Shown here one piece after another: positions 1 to 8,409 of a DNA stretch of 37,597 nucleotides. Below the pieces are notes generated by a model. The model saw only the letters and a list, made by a program, of their open reading frames with translations. It made no database searches and had not been told where the DNA came from. Each line of letters starts with the position of its first letter. Position 1 is the first letter of the stretch. Source of the stretch: an uncultured Pseudomonadota bacterium (GTDB taxonomy: Bacteria > Myxococcota_A > UBA796 > UBA9615); contig CALAGR010000170.1 of the NCBI GenBank assembly GCA_937891735.1, positions 1-37,597 on the forward strand, read 5' to 3'. The translations under genes and the position numbers were made by a program.

Positions 1-140
1 GCGTCGGGCGTCCAGCCTTCAGGACACGGCGCGGCGCAGCCGGCCGCCCCGACGACCGCGATCAGCAGGGTGCGCACGGAACGGCCCACGCGGCCGACCG
101 GCCGGAGGACCCACGCGGGCGCGCCGGCGGGCTCAGCCAT
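1..140 (-). CDS. Partial lipoprotein, probable L-domain paralogue (5' end only)
   Basis: Only the first 46 codons are present; the gene runs off the left edge. The reading from ATG at 140 gives a basic N-terminus, a hydrophobic stretch and a lipobox-like GAAGC, with Cys at residue 35, then CPEGW. The upstream neighbour has SCAPGPCPPGW at the same place, so this is probably a paralogue and a lipoprotein. The ATG overlaps the end of the upstream gene by 8 nt, which suggests translational coupling. A GTG at codon 18 or 22 would give a more usual signal-peptide length and is a real alternative start. The domain assignment is inferred from the neighbour, since the mature part is missing. Confidence 0.6.
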   Translation of the reverse strand, partial: MAEPAGAPAWVLRPVGRVGRSVRTLLIAVVGAAGCAAPCPEGWTPD

Positions 141-1281
141 CGGCGTTGTCCTCGATCAGCACGCCCTCGCCGATGTTCTCGACGCCGACCACGTCGCGCA
201 GCGCCTCGGCCTGGGACGTCGGCAGCGCCGGGTTCCGGACGACCTGCAGCGCGCCGACGATGGACCCCAGCGCGGGGAAGGCCAGCGCCGAGACGCCCGG
301 GTTGTCGTGCACCCACAGCCCCCCGTCGATCGCCGTCAACGCAGGCATGGTCAACGTCGTCAAGGCCACGGTGTCCGTGACCTCGATCGTCGCGTGGACC
401 CACTCCAACGATGGAAGGTCGAGCACCGCAAGTCCGGGGCGGATCAGCGTGACTCCCCCGGTCGAGTGGAGGGCGGGCAGCGAGAAGGTCTGGAGCGCGG
501 CGTTGTAGGAGATCCAGAGCCCGGTCGTCTCCTCGAGCACGGGCGCGACGAGCGTCGTCAGGATCGCGTTGCCGGTGAGCTTGAGCATGCCCCCGACGTC
601 GGTCAGCGAGGACAGGTCGACCCGGGTCAGGGAGTTGTTGAGCCGGATGAACAGGTTGCGGTCCACTGCGACCAACGCGGACAGATCGAGTTCACCGCCC
701 CCCGGCACGGGGAGGAACGCGGCGTTCTGATAGACCGACACCTCTCCGCCGACGTGCGTCAGCGCGGGGAGCGCGCCCCCCGCCAAGCCCTCGTTCAAGT
801 CGAGGGCGAGGTCGCCGCCGACGTCGGTCAGGCCGCCCAGGCTGAGGTCGCGGAGGGACCCATTCGCATTGACGTGGAGCGCCCCGCGCACCGCGGTGAG
901 CGAGGGCAGGTACAGCGCCTCGAGCTTCGGGTTCGACTCGATCAGGAGGTCGCCGGTGACCTCGACCAGGCAGTCGAGCGCGGCCAGGGATCCCACGTCG
1001 GTCCCACGGACCAGGAGCGCGCCGTCGATCCGCTCGAAAGAAGCGCAGAACCCGGCGAGGTCGGCGTCGCTCTCTACGACGAGGTCGCCGCGCAGCGTCC
1101 CGTCCTCGGGCGCGCCTGAGTCGTCGGCGTCCACGGCCCCGCCGACCCAGCCGCAGAGGTTGGCCTCGAGTCGCTCCCACCCTGGCGGGCAGGGACCCGG
1201 CGCGCAGGACGCCAGCGCGGCCGAGACAGAGATCAGCGCCAGCCCCCCCCCGATCGAGCCCCTTCGAGCTGGCCTGTTCAT
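133..1281 (-). CDS. Receptor L-domain-like repeat lipoprotein
   Basis: This 382-residue protein is predicted to be secreted and lipid-anchored. The signal peptide ends in the lipobox ALASC (Cys26) and is followed by CPPGW. From about residue 60 to the end it is built of repeating beta-helix-like units such as LSSLTDVGGMLKLTGN and LPALTHVGGEVSVYQN, with an L-x-L-x-x-N pattern each 20-25 residues. This resembles the receptor L domain/leucine-rich beta-helix seen in surface proteins. No catalytic motif is visible; a binding or adhesion role at the cell surface is an inference. The frame stays open upstream to an ATG at 1476, but the ATG at 1281 gives the signal peptide directly. It is coupled to the partial paralogue downstream. 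Confidence 0.75.
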   Translation of the reverse strand: MNRPARRGSIGGGLALISVSAALASCAPGPCPPGWERLEANLCGWVGGAVDADDSGAPEDGTLRGDLVVESDADLAGFCASFERIDGALLVRGTDVGSLAALDCLVEVTGDLLIESNPKLEALYLPSLTAVRGALHVNANGSLRDLSLGGLTDVGGDLALDLNEGLAGGALPALTHVGGEVSVYQNAAFLPVPGGGELDLSALVAVDRNLFIRLNNSLTRVDLSSLTDVGGMLKLTGNAILTTLVAPVLEETTGLWISYNAALQTFSLPALHSTGGVTLIRPGLAVLDLPSLEWVHATIEVTDTVALTTLTMPALTAIDGGLWVHDNPGVSALAFPALGSIVGALQVVRNPALPTSQAEALRDVVGVENIGEGVLIEDNADG

Positions 1282-1752
1282 CGCGCCGCCTGGACCGCTA
1301 GACGTCCATGGGTGCGTCCTGGCTGTCGGCGGTGGCGTGTGGAGCGCACCGAGGGACCGCGGGATCACGCCGTGCCATCGCGAGGTCCCCGTTCGCGAGA
1401 GCGCGGCCGGGGGACGGGGGGGCGCGATCACGCCGGGGGCAGCGATCAGCAGGAGGGCATGTGTGCTTCGTGCCATCGCTGCGAATGGTAGCGGAAGGCA
1501 TGCGCGGAGCCCGCGGGATGTTCGCGCGATCGAGGCCTGGACCGGAGACGCCGATCTCCTTGCGGGCTTCTTCGAGGGCCGCGCGCACCGGCTCCACCTC
1601 GCCCGCCCTCAGCTCGGCCTGCAGCGCATGGACCCAGGTCTGATTGTGAGGGGATGTCTGATTGCGGGTATACCGTCAACTCACCGCCGCGGGGGGCGGA
1701 GTTGAGGTTGGACCGCCCCAGGACCGGCCGCGCTGGTACCTTGAGACTCTCC
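1282..1752. other. Divergent intergenic region, possible gene remnant
   Basis: These 471 bases separate the minus-strand L-domain gene from the plus-strand FG-GAP gene. On the minus strand at about 1500-1635 a reading frame gives a plausible protein segment (NQTWVHALQAELRAGE, then VRAALEEARKEIGVSGPG), helical and well composed, but it then becomes low-complexity. It has no identifiable start or family and I treat it as possible debris. A TACCTT box at 1737-1742 lies 10 nt before the FG-GAP start and may be its -10 element. Confidence 0.35.
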
Positions 1753-3450
1753 ATGTGTCGCCTCTCCTCGCTGCTCGGGGTTCTCGCCTGCCTGCTCTCG
1801 GCTTGCGCGCCGCCGGACCCACCGACGGGGATCGGCATCGGCCCCCTCATCGCCTGCGACGACCCGGCCGAAGGCTTCGATCGCCTCAACGACGAGGCCG
1901 TCGCGCGCGGGCTGGACTTCGACATGGACTACCTCGCCGACTTCGTCGCGATCTGCCCGTCGGGCGCGGGCGTGGTCGCCATGGACTTCGACGCCGACGG
2001 CGATGTCGACCTCGCGTTCGGGAGCTACCCCGGATTCCCCCGCCTGTACGAGAACGACGGCACGGGGCACTTCAGCGAGCGCTCGACCGGGCACCCCGAG
2101 TCCGGACGGCTCGAGGTCGGCACGCCGCCCATTGAGTCCGACGCGGGGTACTTCGGCGCGGCGGATCTCGACGGCGACCGGCTCCCCGAGCTGCTGCTCA
2201 TGAACCTGGGGTGGGCGGCCATCGCCCCCAACCTCGGCGACTTCCAGTTCGGCCCCGCCCGGGATGCGCTCCGGGTCGACCCCGTCGACGGGCTGTACCC
2301 GCGGTTCCAGACGGCCTCCTTCGGCGACGTGGACGGGGACGGCGACCTCGACCTGCTGCTCCCATCGGTGCACGCCGCGCCCGCCCCCGGGCCCGGAGGA
2401 GCGGGCAACCACGACCAGCCCGGTGATCTCTGGGACCCGTGGAGCGACTACCTCCTGCGCAACGTCGGCGACCTGGAGTTCGAGGTGATGAGGGAGCTGG
2501 CCCCCCGCGGAGGGGTCGGGTACTCGCAGGTCGCGGTGATGACCGACCGGGATCTGGACGGCGACCCGGACATCTTCGTGCCGTCCGAGTTCGGCTTCGC
2601 GCCGGGGGTCCAACCCTCCGCGTTCTACCGAAACGACGGCGCGCAGAGCGGAGAGGTGGTGCTGGTCGACGACGCGCCGGAGATCGGAGCCGCGCTCCGG
2701 GTGGGCGCCATGGGCATCGACGCGGCGGACCTGAACGGAGATGGCCGCCTGGACTACTGCGTGAGCAACCTCGGGCCGATCAGCTGCATCCTGTCCGACC
2801 CGAGCGGGATTTACGTCGAGTCCGGGGCGGCGCTCGGTCTGAACCTGCCTCCCGTCAGCGGCCCCGAGGAGTGGATGTGGTCCGCCTACTCGCTCGACCT
2901 GGCGGACTACGACAACGACGGCAACCTCGACCTCTCGATCGTCGCGGGCCCCCCCAACCGGGAGGATCCCTTCCCCGACCACATCGACATGATCTTCCAG
3001 GGCCTCCCCGACGGCAGCTTCGCCGACCGGACGGACGACGTCGGCTTCGGCGATCCACGGCGGCACTTCGGTCTCGCGAGCGCCGACTTCGACGAGGACG
3101 GCGCCCTGGACATGATCGTGTCCGGGAGCGAAGGGCGACCGGTGCTGTGGATGAACCGCTGCACCCCCGGCTCGTTCGTGGACGTGACCCTGGTCGGGCC
3201 CGAGCCCAACATCCAGGGATTTGGCGCGATCGTGCGCGTGACCGCGGGCGGGCGGACCCAGCTGCGCGAGCTCTTCAACCTGCGCGCTGTGGGCCAGGGG
3301 CCGGCGCGGCTCCACTTCGGCCTGGGCGACGCGGAGCTCGTGGACCGCTTGGAGGTCCTGTGGCCGGACGGCGCCGCCTCGGTGGCGGAGTCGCTCCCCG
3401 TGCGCAGGGTGCTCGAGGTCACCCACCCGGATCGCGTCGCGTCCGAGTAG
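1753..3450 (+). CDS. FG-GAP/VCBS repeat lipoprotein with C-terminal ASPIC/UnbV domain (CRTAC1-like)
   Basis: This 565-residue predicted lipoprotein has lipobox LLSAC with Cys18. The body holds about seven Ca-binding-type FG-GAP motifs of the form DxDxDGxxDL, for example DFDADGDVDLAF, DVDGDGDLDLLL and DYDNDGNLDLSI, consistent with a seven-bladed beta-propeller. The last 90 residues carry the ASPIC/UnbV signature (GFGAIVRVTAGG, LHFGLGDAELVDRLEVLWPDG). Such proteins are exported and thought to bind ligands or partners; no enzymatic activity is known for the domain. The start is the ATG at 1753, which begins the signal peptide; an upstream in-frame ATG at 1654 would put a non-signal leader in front. 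A close paralogue lies at 4163-5899. Confidence 0.9.
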   Translation: MCRLSSLLGVLACLLSACAPPDPPTGIGIGPLIACDDPAEGFDRLNDEAVARGLDFDMDYLADFVAICPSGAGVVAMDFDADGDVDLAFGSYPGFPRLYENDGTGHFSERSTGHPESGRLEVGTPPIESDAGYFGAADLDGDRLPELLLMNLGWAAIAPNLGDFQFGPARDALRVDPVDGLYPRFQTASFGDVDGDGDLDLLLPSVHAAPAPGPGGAGNHDQPGDLWDPWSDYLLRNVGDLEFEVMRELAPRGGVGYSQVAVMTDRDLDGDPDIFVPSEFGFAPGVQPSAFYRNDGAQSGEVVLVDDAPEIGAALRVGAMGIDAADLNGDGRLDYCVSNLGPISCILSDPSGIYVESGAALGLNLPPVSGPEEWMWSAYSLDLADYDNDGNLDLSIVAGPPNREDPFPDHIDMIFQGLPDGSFADRTDDVGFGDPRRHFGLASADFDEDGALDMIVSGSEGRPVLWMNRCTPGSFVDVTLVGPEPNIQGFGAIVRVTAGGRTQLRELFNLRAVGQGPARLHFGLGDAELVDRLEVLWPDGAASVAESLPVRRVLEVTHPDRVASE

Positions 3451-3486
3451 CGAACACGCGTCAAACCAATTGGCTCCTAGCGACCC

Positions 3487-4048
3487 GGCCTCATGACGCT
3501 CAACGTCGTCGATCGTCGGATTCAACCAGTAGCGACTGTGGTGAGGTCGAAGCGCATCCGCTTTTCAGCAAGCGGTCGACGTGGCGCGGAGAGATGCTCT
3601 CCACAACGCCTCGCCGGGCCGCCTCCATCGCGAGCATGGGTGGGGTCCAGTGGCTCACCGGGAGCCCAGAGTCTTGAGGATCTTCGCAGGCCAGCTGAAT
3701 GATCGCCGCGACCTGCTCCGGCTTGAACTTCGGAGGCGTGCCCGACCGATGGGAATCGGCCAGGACGCACGCAACCAGGTCCGCGAGCTCTCTGTCGGAA
3801 GCACCGCCAACGACAGCAGCACCGACCTGCTCCTCGGCGTCACACCAGCGATTGCGCCAACGATGAACTCTCTGCACGTCGATGCCGAGCGCCGCAGCCT
3901 GCTCCTTGTTGGAGATCCCCTCGGCGGACATGAGCAAGATCCGACTGCGCTCCGCCAGAGCCTGGTCGGTCTTCCGCGCACGGACCCACATCTCCAGCTG
4001 TGCCTGCACCCGCCCTGGTAACACCACGGCTCGCGACGAAACGGACAT
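3487..4048 (-). pseudogene. IS630-type transposase remnant, frameshifted and truncated
   Basis: The frame from 4048 to 3500 encodes an N-terminal helix-turn-helix half of an IS630-family transposase (ERSRILLMSAEG, NKEQAAALGIDVQRVHRW, PPKFKPEQVAAIIQLACEDP, SHWTPPMLAMEAARRG, SISPRHVDRLL). At an AAAA run near 3564 the conserved continuation moves to another frame, reading KADALRPHHSRYWLNP and then losing similarity near 3487. The DDE catalytic half is absent. One extra base in the A run explains the shift; it is in the +1 direction, unlike the usual -1 programmed shift of IS families. It is therefore a dead fragment. The sequence at 4072-4089 may be its terminal inverted repeat. Confidence 0.8.
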
Positions 4049-4071
4049 CCGACCTCCCGGCGGCGCTCAAG

Positions 4072-4089
4072 TAGGCACAGCCGGGACAG
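4072..4089. repeat. Possible terminal inverted repeat of the IS630 remnant
   Basis: The 18-nt stretch lies about 25 nt outside the transposase start and has the C/G-rich form expected of an IS end. Its partner end is missing because the element is truncated near 3487, so the call rests on position alone. Confidence 0.3.
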
Positions 4090-4150
4090 CATGATCTCCG
4101 TGGATCGTCAAAACAAGGGCATTACTACTTCGGCCGAGGTGTACTAGTGT

Positions 4151-4156
4151 TAGGTT
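4151..4156 (+). promoter_or_regulatory. TAGGTT -10-like box for the 4163 gene
   Basis: A TAnnnT box ends 6 nt before ATG 4163 and there is no Shine-Dalgarno sequence. The spacing would place transcription start at or next to the start codon (leaderless). No -35 element is evident. Confidence 0.4.
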
Positions 4157-4162
4157 TTGGCC

Positions 4163-5899
4163 ATGCCTCTCGTCAGCTTTCGTCACTATGCGTTCGCTAC
4201 GGCCTCTCTCCTGCTCGGCGGATGCGTCCTACCGGGTGATCTGATCGACGAGCCCACGCCGGCGCCGCCCGAGTTCCAGGGGGTATTCGACTACCCGAGC
4301 GAACCTGTCGTCTGTGCCAGCCCGGTCGAAGGCATGGCGCGTTTCTCTGAGGAGTCTCAGCAGCGTGGCCTGGTGGTCACCGGTCAGGGAGGCGGTCAGC
4401 CGCCGCCCAGGAACCGTGACGAAGGCGACCCCCCGCAATTCGGGACCGGGCTCGCCGGGCAGGCTCTGGTGGCCCAGGATCTTGACGGCGACGGAGACAT
4501 CGACCTGGCGGCCGCGGATCGCGCGCCGCTCGTCTTCCTGAACGACGGCGCAGGCTTCTTCGAACAGGCCCCGGGGCTGCCGGAGGCCCCCGGCGGTGGC
4601 TTGATGGCTCTGGCCGCGGTCGACCTCGACGGTGATCGCCTCCCGGAGCTGGTCGGTGTCGTCCGCCCCCAGGACGAGGGCTCCACGGGCGGGATGCTCA
4701 TCTGGCGCAACCTCGGGTTCGGGGCCTGGTCCCCGCCGGAGGCCATCTCATCGGGCCAGGCGATCCCCGGCGGCGAGCCGTCCTCCATCACCCTGGGTGA
4801 TGTCGATGGCGACGGTGATCTCGACGCTCACTTCGTCAAGCGGGCTCGTCTCCCAGACCAGATGGGGGGCTGGCCGGAGCGGATCTTCCTCAGTGAGAAC
4901 GGCGTGTTCGATGCGGAGCGATACATCGAGCTGACCGCATACCAGGGCACCTGGGGAGTGCCGGCGTTGGTGGCGACGTTCACTGATCGCGACGGTGACG
5001 GGGATCAGGACCTGTTCATCGCGGGTGGGACGCCGGAGTGGGGCATCCCGCCCGACCAGCCGGGATGTGCCTTCTTCCGAAACGAAGGCGCGGACGCAGA
5101 CGGGGCGCCCGTCTTCGTCGACGACGCGGAGGCGACCGGCACCGAGCAGTTCTTCTCCGCAATGGGCATCGACAGCGCCGATCTGAACCAGGACGGAGAC
5201 CTCGACTACTGCTTGACGGATGTTGGGCCTCCCGTCTGCTACCTGAGCGACGGCGCGGGGGGCTTCGTCGATGGCGGCTTGTCGCTCGGGCTCGTGCCGG
5301 AGGATCCGGTCCTGGACTTCCCGACCACCATCGGGTGGTCCATCGACTTCCAAGACCTGGACAACGACGGCTTCCTCGACGTGCTGCAGGCCAGCGCGCC
5401 GGATCACGGCGGCATCTGGTCCGGGACGGACCGGTTTCCCGACCTGCTTTGGCGCATGCTGCCGGACGGCAACTTCGAGGACGTAACGGAGGAGGCGGCC
5501 TTCGGAAGCGACGACCGGCACGTCGGTATGTTGAGCGCGGACTTCGACGGCAACGGATGGATCGATGTGTTCTTCCAGGCGGAGTCCAACGACGGGCAGC
5601 CCCTGCTCATGATGAACGCGTGCGGCGAGGCCCACTGGATCGAGCTCGAGTTGGTGGGGCCGGCGGGCAACACGGAGGGCGTCGGCGCGCGGATCGAGGT
5701 CTCCAGCGGCGACCGCACCGAGATCCGGGAGATCCTCACCCTGCGGGCAACGGCCCAGACCCCCTCCCGGGTGCATGTCGGCCTCGGTGAGGCGGACATC
5801 GCCGCAGAGGTCGTAGTGAAGTGGCCCGACGGCGTCGTCAGTCGGGCCACGAACCTGCCCAGCGACCGGTTGGTGACAGTGGTGCATCCCGACGCGTGA
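4163..5899 (+). CDS. FG-GAP/VCBS repeat lipoprotein with C-terminal ASPIC/UnbV domain (CRTAC1-like), second copy
   Basis: This 578-residue paralogue of the 1753 gene has a signal peptide ending in LLGGC (Cys21). It has seven FG-GAP motifs in the same order (DLDGDGDIDLAA, DVDGDGDLDAHF, DRDGDGDQDLFI, DLNQDGDLDYCL, DLDNDGFLDVLQ and others) and the ASPIC/UnbV C-terminus (GVGARIEVSSGDRTEIREI, HVGLGEADIAAEVVVKWPDG). The two copies align along their whole length, including CYLSDGAGGFVDGG against CILSDPSGIYVESG. The ATG at 4163 is chosen over an in-frame TTG at 4157 because it starts the signal peptide. It converges on the gene ending at 5911 with only 11 nt between stop codons. An exported structural or binding protein is the likely role. 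Confidence 0.9.
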   Translation: MPLVSFRHYAFATASLLLGGCVLPGDLIDEPTPAPPEFQGVFDYPSEPVVCASPVEGMARFSEESQQRGLVVTGQGGGQPPPRNRDEGDPPQFGTGLAGQALVAQDLDGDGDIDLAAADRAPLVFLNDGAGFFEQAPGLPEAPGGGLMALAAVDLDGDRLPELVGVVRPQDEGSTGGMLIWRNLGFGAWSPPEAISSGQAIPGGEPSSITLGDVDGDGDLDAHFVKRARLPDQMGGWPERIFLSENGVFDAERYIELTAYQGTWGVPALVATFTDRDGDGDQDLFIAGGTPEWGIPPDQPGCAFFRNEGADADGAPVFVDDAEATGTEQFFSAMGIDSADLNQDGDLDYCLTDVGPPVCYLSDGAGGFVDGGLSLGLVPEDPVLDFPTTIGWSIDFQDLDNDGFLDVLQASAPDHGGIWSGTDRFPDLLWRMLPDGNFEDVTEEAAFGSDDRHVGMLSADFDGNGWIDVFFQAESNDGQPLLMMNACGEAHWIELELVGPAGNTEGVGARIEVSSGDRTEIREILTLRATAQTPSRVHVGLGEADIAAEVVVKWPDGVVSRATNLPSDRLVTVVHPDA

Positions 5900-5910
5900 C
5901 GGGCCCGCCC

Positions 5911-8409
5911 TTACGGGGTGACGGTCAGCGTGCCCGCGCCGCAGGTGACGGCACCCGGGTCGAAGAGCGAGGCGGCGTTCTCACAGAACTCCAACCAGCT
6001 GGAGCCCGGTACCACGACCGCGGAGTCGGCCGGCAGCACATCGGGGATCGGGATCCCCGCCAGCTGATACTGCGGACTGGCCAGGAAGGCCGAGCAGGCC
6101 CACTTGAGCTTCGCCTCGGGTGTCGCGACGTCGTCCCAGGGCGTGTCGAGCGGCTGGCCGAGCAGGGCGGCGAGCAGATCGCGCTCCGCGGCGTCCACCA
6201 ATGTCGGATCCGCCAGGATACGGTCCTTCAGTGCCAGGACGGCATCCTCCAGAGAGAGTCTCGGACCTTCCGCGTTCGCGCGGTCCATCTCTTCGAGCAG
6301 AACAGTCAGCCAAGGGGGGGGCGCGACCGGCACCTCGGGGCCGGAGGTGCAGCCTTGCGTTGATTCACCGCAGAGCCCGACGCACCGTGCGTCCCACCGC
6401 ACGTCGCAGCAGTCGGGGTCGGTCATGCAGACCGAGAATTCGCACCCGCAGCCGTCGCAACCCGCGCCGGCGCGAGGTCCGCAGCCGTCGGTCCGTTCCT
6501 GCTCCGCCTGGCAGGCGCCGAAGGCGAACTCCCAAGCCGCCAGCCCCTGGAAGTCGTTCCCTCGGAACCCCTGGATCGAGTCCTTGAGAAAGAACCCCAG
6601 GTACTCCTGCAGTCGCCCCTCCGGGCCAGCGTCGGGCTCAGCGGGGAAGGCGGGCCAATCGGGCCATCCGAGCGCGGTGTTGGCGCCGTTGACGAGCATC
6701 CGTGGATGCTTGCGGTGCAAGATGTCTCCGAGGCTGTTCCGGCGACTCTCCAGGTCATCGAAGTCGGTCACCCACGGGTCGTAGATCGGCTCCAATGCGT
6801 AGGGCGTGGCTCCGTCTCCGACGACGTCGGCAGGGGCGACCGCGTTGAAGTCAGGGTGGGTCACCACCTGCACGATCAACTCCGACAGCGAGTAGCCGGA
6901 CTCATAGAAGGCACGGGTCAGCGACTGAAGCTGTTTCTGCTGGGGTTCGTTCCGCGGGAAGTGATTGGGAACCGTCAGCCGGTTGTCGAACACGTCGTTC
7001 CAGACGACCTCCGCAAGGCGGGCCGAGACGAGGAAGGCGAAGGCCTCCGGACCCGACGGGCGATCGGAGTCGAGGTCGAGCCCGTCGCGAAGGGAGTCGA
7101 AGCCCTGATGAAGCGGTCGCTCGAGGTCCCAGATGGTCGCCTCGGGCCCGTAGGCGTCGATGAAGTACGCGTCGAGCCCGAGGGGGTCATCTTCGAAGAC
7201 GCCGGGGGGATTGAACTTGCCGCACTTCTCGTGCATGCCCCAGGGCTCGATCGCGTCGGGGCCGAAGTCCCAATAGTCGTAGTACCCGCCCGGGTATTCG
7301 CAGTTCTGCGGGTACCACAACCTGCACCGCTCCGAGCAGAACTCGGTCCACCCCTCTTCGCAGCAGAACGGGTACGCCGCGCAGACGTCCTGTTCACATT
7401 CGCAGCCACCGCAGCCCGGGTACCCATACAGAGCCGTGCAGCCACTGAAGTCCTCGGGTAGGCCGGGCACGCAGCCGGCCCCGGACTCGTTGCAGAGGTT
7501 CACGCACTCCTGGCTCCACCAGTCAGTGCAGCACGACGGGCGCTGGTCACAGACGTACTCCTCGCAGGCGCAGCCGTCGCACCCCGGAGCGTCGCCCCCC
7601 CAACATCCGGTGGGCCGGATGTCGTACTGCTGGCCGAAGATGTTGTAGCCGCCCAGGACATCGTGCTTGCGGAAGAACGTGTAGAGGTCCTCGGCGGGAC
7701 GCCCCGCGTCGTCCCCGAACAGCGCCTGCTCGTGGCGGCCGGGCAGCGGCCAGTGCCGGTCCATGGTGGGGTCCGCGCGGTCGGTCACCGCGAAGGCCGA
7801 GTTGTGGCATCCCATACAGCCGAGCTGTCGGTTCAGGTAGGTCTGTTCGAAGAGCTCCCAGAGGTTCCGCCGCACGATCTTCGCGGCGTCGATTCCCTGC
7901 AGCGGGATGTCCTTGGCCATCTGAGCGAAGAGGTGGACGCGGTGGATCGGAGAGATGTCGTCGAGCCACAGGGAGGACCGAACCAGATCTGCCATCGTCC
8001 AGGGCTCTGCGAACGCCCCGTCCTGGGGGTCGTGGTCGCGCACCCACTCTGCGAGGTCCGAGTCGTCGGTCTGAAGACGCCGACGTGAGTAGCAGGCGCC
8101 GTTGGCACGCTCCCCCGCCCGGTTGACGAACAGCGAGTCGTACAGCACCTCAGTCCAGCGATCAACGTACTCGGATGAGGTCGTCATCGCACGGACGAGG
8201 GTCGCCCGGTCGGTCTGCTGCGCGAGTTGTACGAAGACAGCGACCTCCCGCGCGGACAGGGGGTTGCGCCCCCAGAGCACCGGCAAGACGTTCCGAACGA
8301 AGGACTCCGTGCCCGCGTCCGCGAGGGGCGGGGGGGGCAGATCCTCCGTCTCCGTGGGACAGGCTGCGACGAGCAGGAGAATCGCCAGGACTGCGAGGGG
8401 GCGGGTCAT
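5911..8409 (-). CDS. Large Cys-rich lipoprotein, DUF1549/DUF1553-like, with one CxxCH heme motif
   Basis: This 832-residue predicted lipoprotein has lipobox VAAC with Cys17. The N-terminal part (about 30-120) resembles DUF1549: LPVLWGRNPLSAREV, then SSEYVDRWTEVLYD. A single heme-binding motif CMGCH lies near residue 197. The part around 470-540 resembles DUF1553 (SLTRAFYESGYSLSELIVQV). Three copies of an eight-Cys module (C-x2-C-x-C-x4-C-x5-CC-x7-C-x3-C) lie at about 278-310, 331-362 and 650-681. It is translated from an ATGA overlap with the DUF1501 gene upstream. In planctomycetes DUF1549/1553 proteins also pair with DUF1501 proteins; the biochemical role is unknown. Family assignment is by pattern, not by search. 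A paralogue is at 11993-14518. Confidence 0.75.
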   Translation of the reverse strand: MTRPLAVLAILLLVAACPTETEDLPPPPLADAGTESFVRNVLPVLWGRNPLSAREVAVFVQLAQQTDRATLVRAMTTSSEYVDRWTEVLYDSLFVNRAGERANGACYSRRRLQTDDSDLAEWVRDHDPQDGAFAEPWTMADLVRSSLWLDDISPIHRVHLFAQMAKDIPLQGIDAAKIVRRNLWELFEQTYLNRQLGCMGCHNSAFAVTDRADPTMDRHWPLPGRHEQALFGDDAGRPAEDLYTFFRKHDVLGGYNIFGQQYDIRPTGCWGGDAPGCDGCACEEYVCDQRPSCCTDWWSQECVNLCNESGAGCVPGLPEDFSGCTALYGYPGCGGCECEQDVCAAYPFCCEEGWTEFCSERCRLWYPQNCEYPGGYYDYWDFGPDAIEPWGMHEKCGKFNPPGVFEDDPLGLDAYFIDAYGPEATIWDLERPLHQGFDSLRDGLDLDSDRPSGPEAFAFLVSARLAEVVWNDVFDNRLTVPNHFPRNEPQQKQLQSLTRAFYESGYSLSELIVQVVTHPDFNAVAPADVVGDGATPYALEPIYDPWVTDFDDLESRRNSLGDILHRKHPRMLVNGANTALGWPDWPAFPAEPDAGPEGRLQEYLGFFLKDSIQGFRGNDFQGLAAWEFAFGACQAEQERTDGCGPRAGAGCDGCGCEFSVCMTDPDCCDVRWDARCVGLCGESTQGCTSGPEVPVAPPPWLTVLLEEMDRANAEGPRLSLEDAVLALKDRILADPTLVDAAERDLLAALLGQPLDTPWDDVATPEAKLKWACSAFLASPQYQLAGIPIPDVLPADSAVVVPGSSWLEFCENAASLFDPGAVTCGAGTLTVTP

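Noticed and set aside
1459-1491. A ten-codon ORF, MCASCHRCEW, with a CxxCH motif and an AGGAGGG site in front
   Set aside because: Too short for a protein and in a gap with random-looking frames; the motif is likely chance.
1681-3525. Long minus-strand open frame opposite the FG-GAP gene
   Set aside because: Open only because the codon bias of the real gene removes stops on the opposite strand; its first codons are the tail of the IS630 remnant.
3555-3575. Programmed frameshifting in the IS630 transposase at the A-run
   Set aside because: The needed shift is +1 and the downstream frame soon loses similarity with no DDE domain, so decay explains it better.
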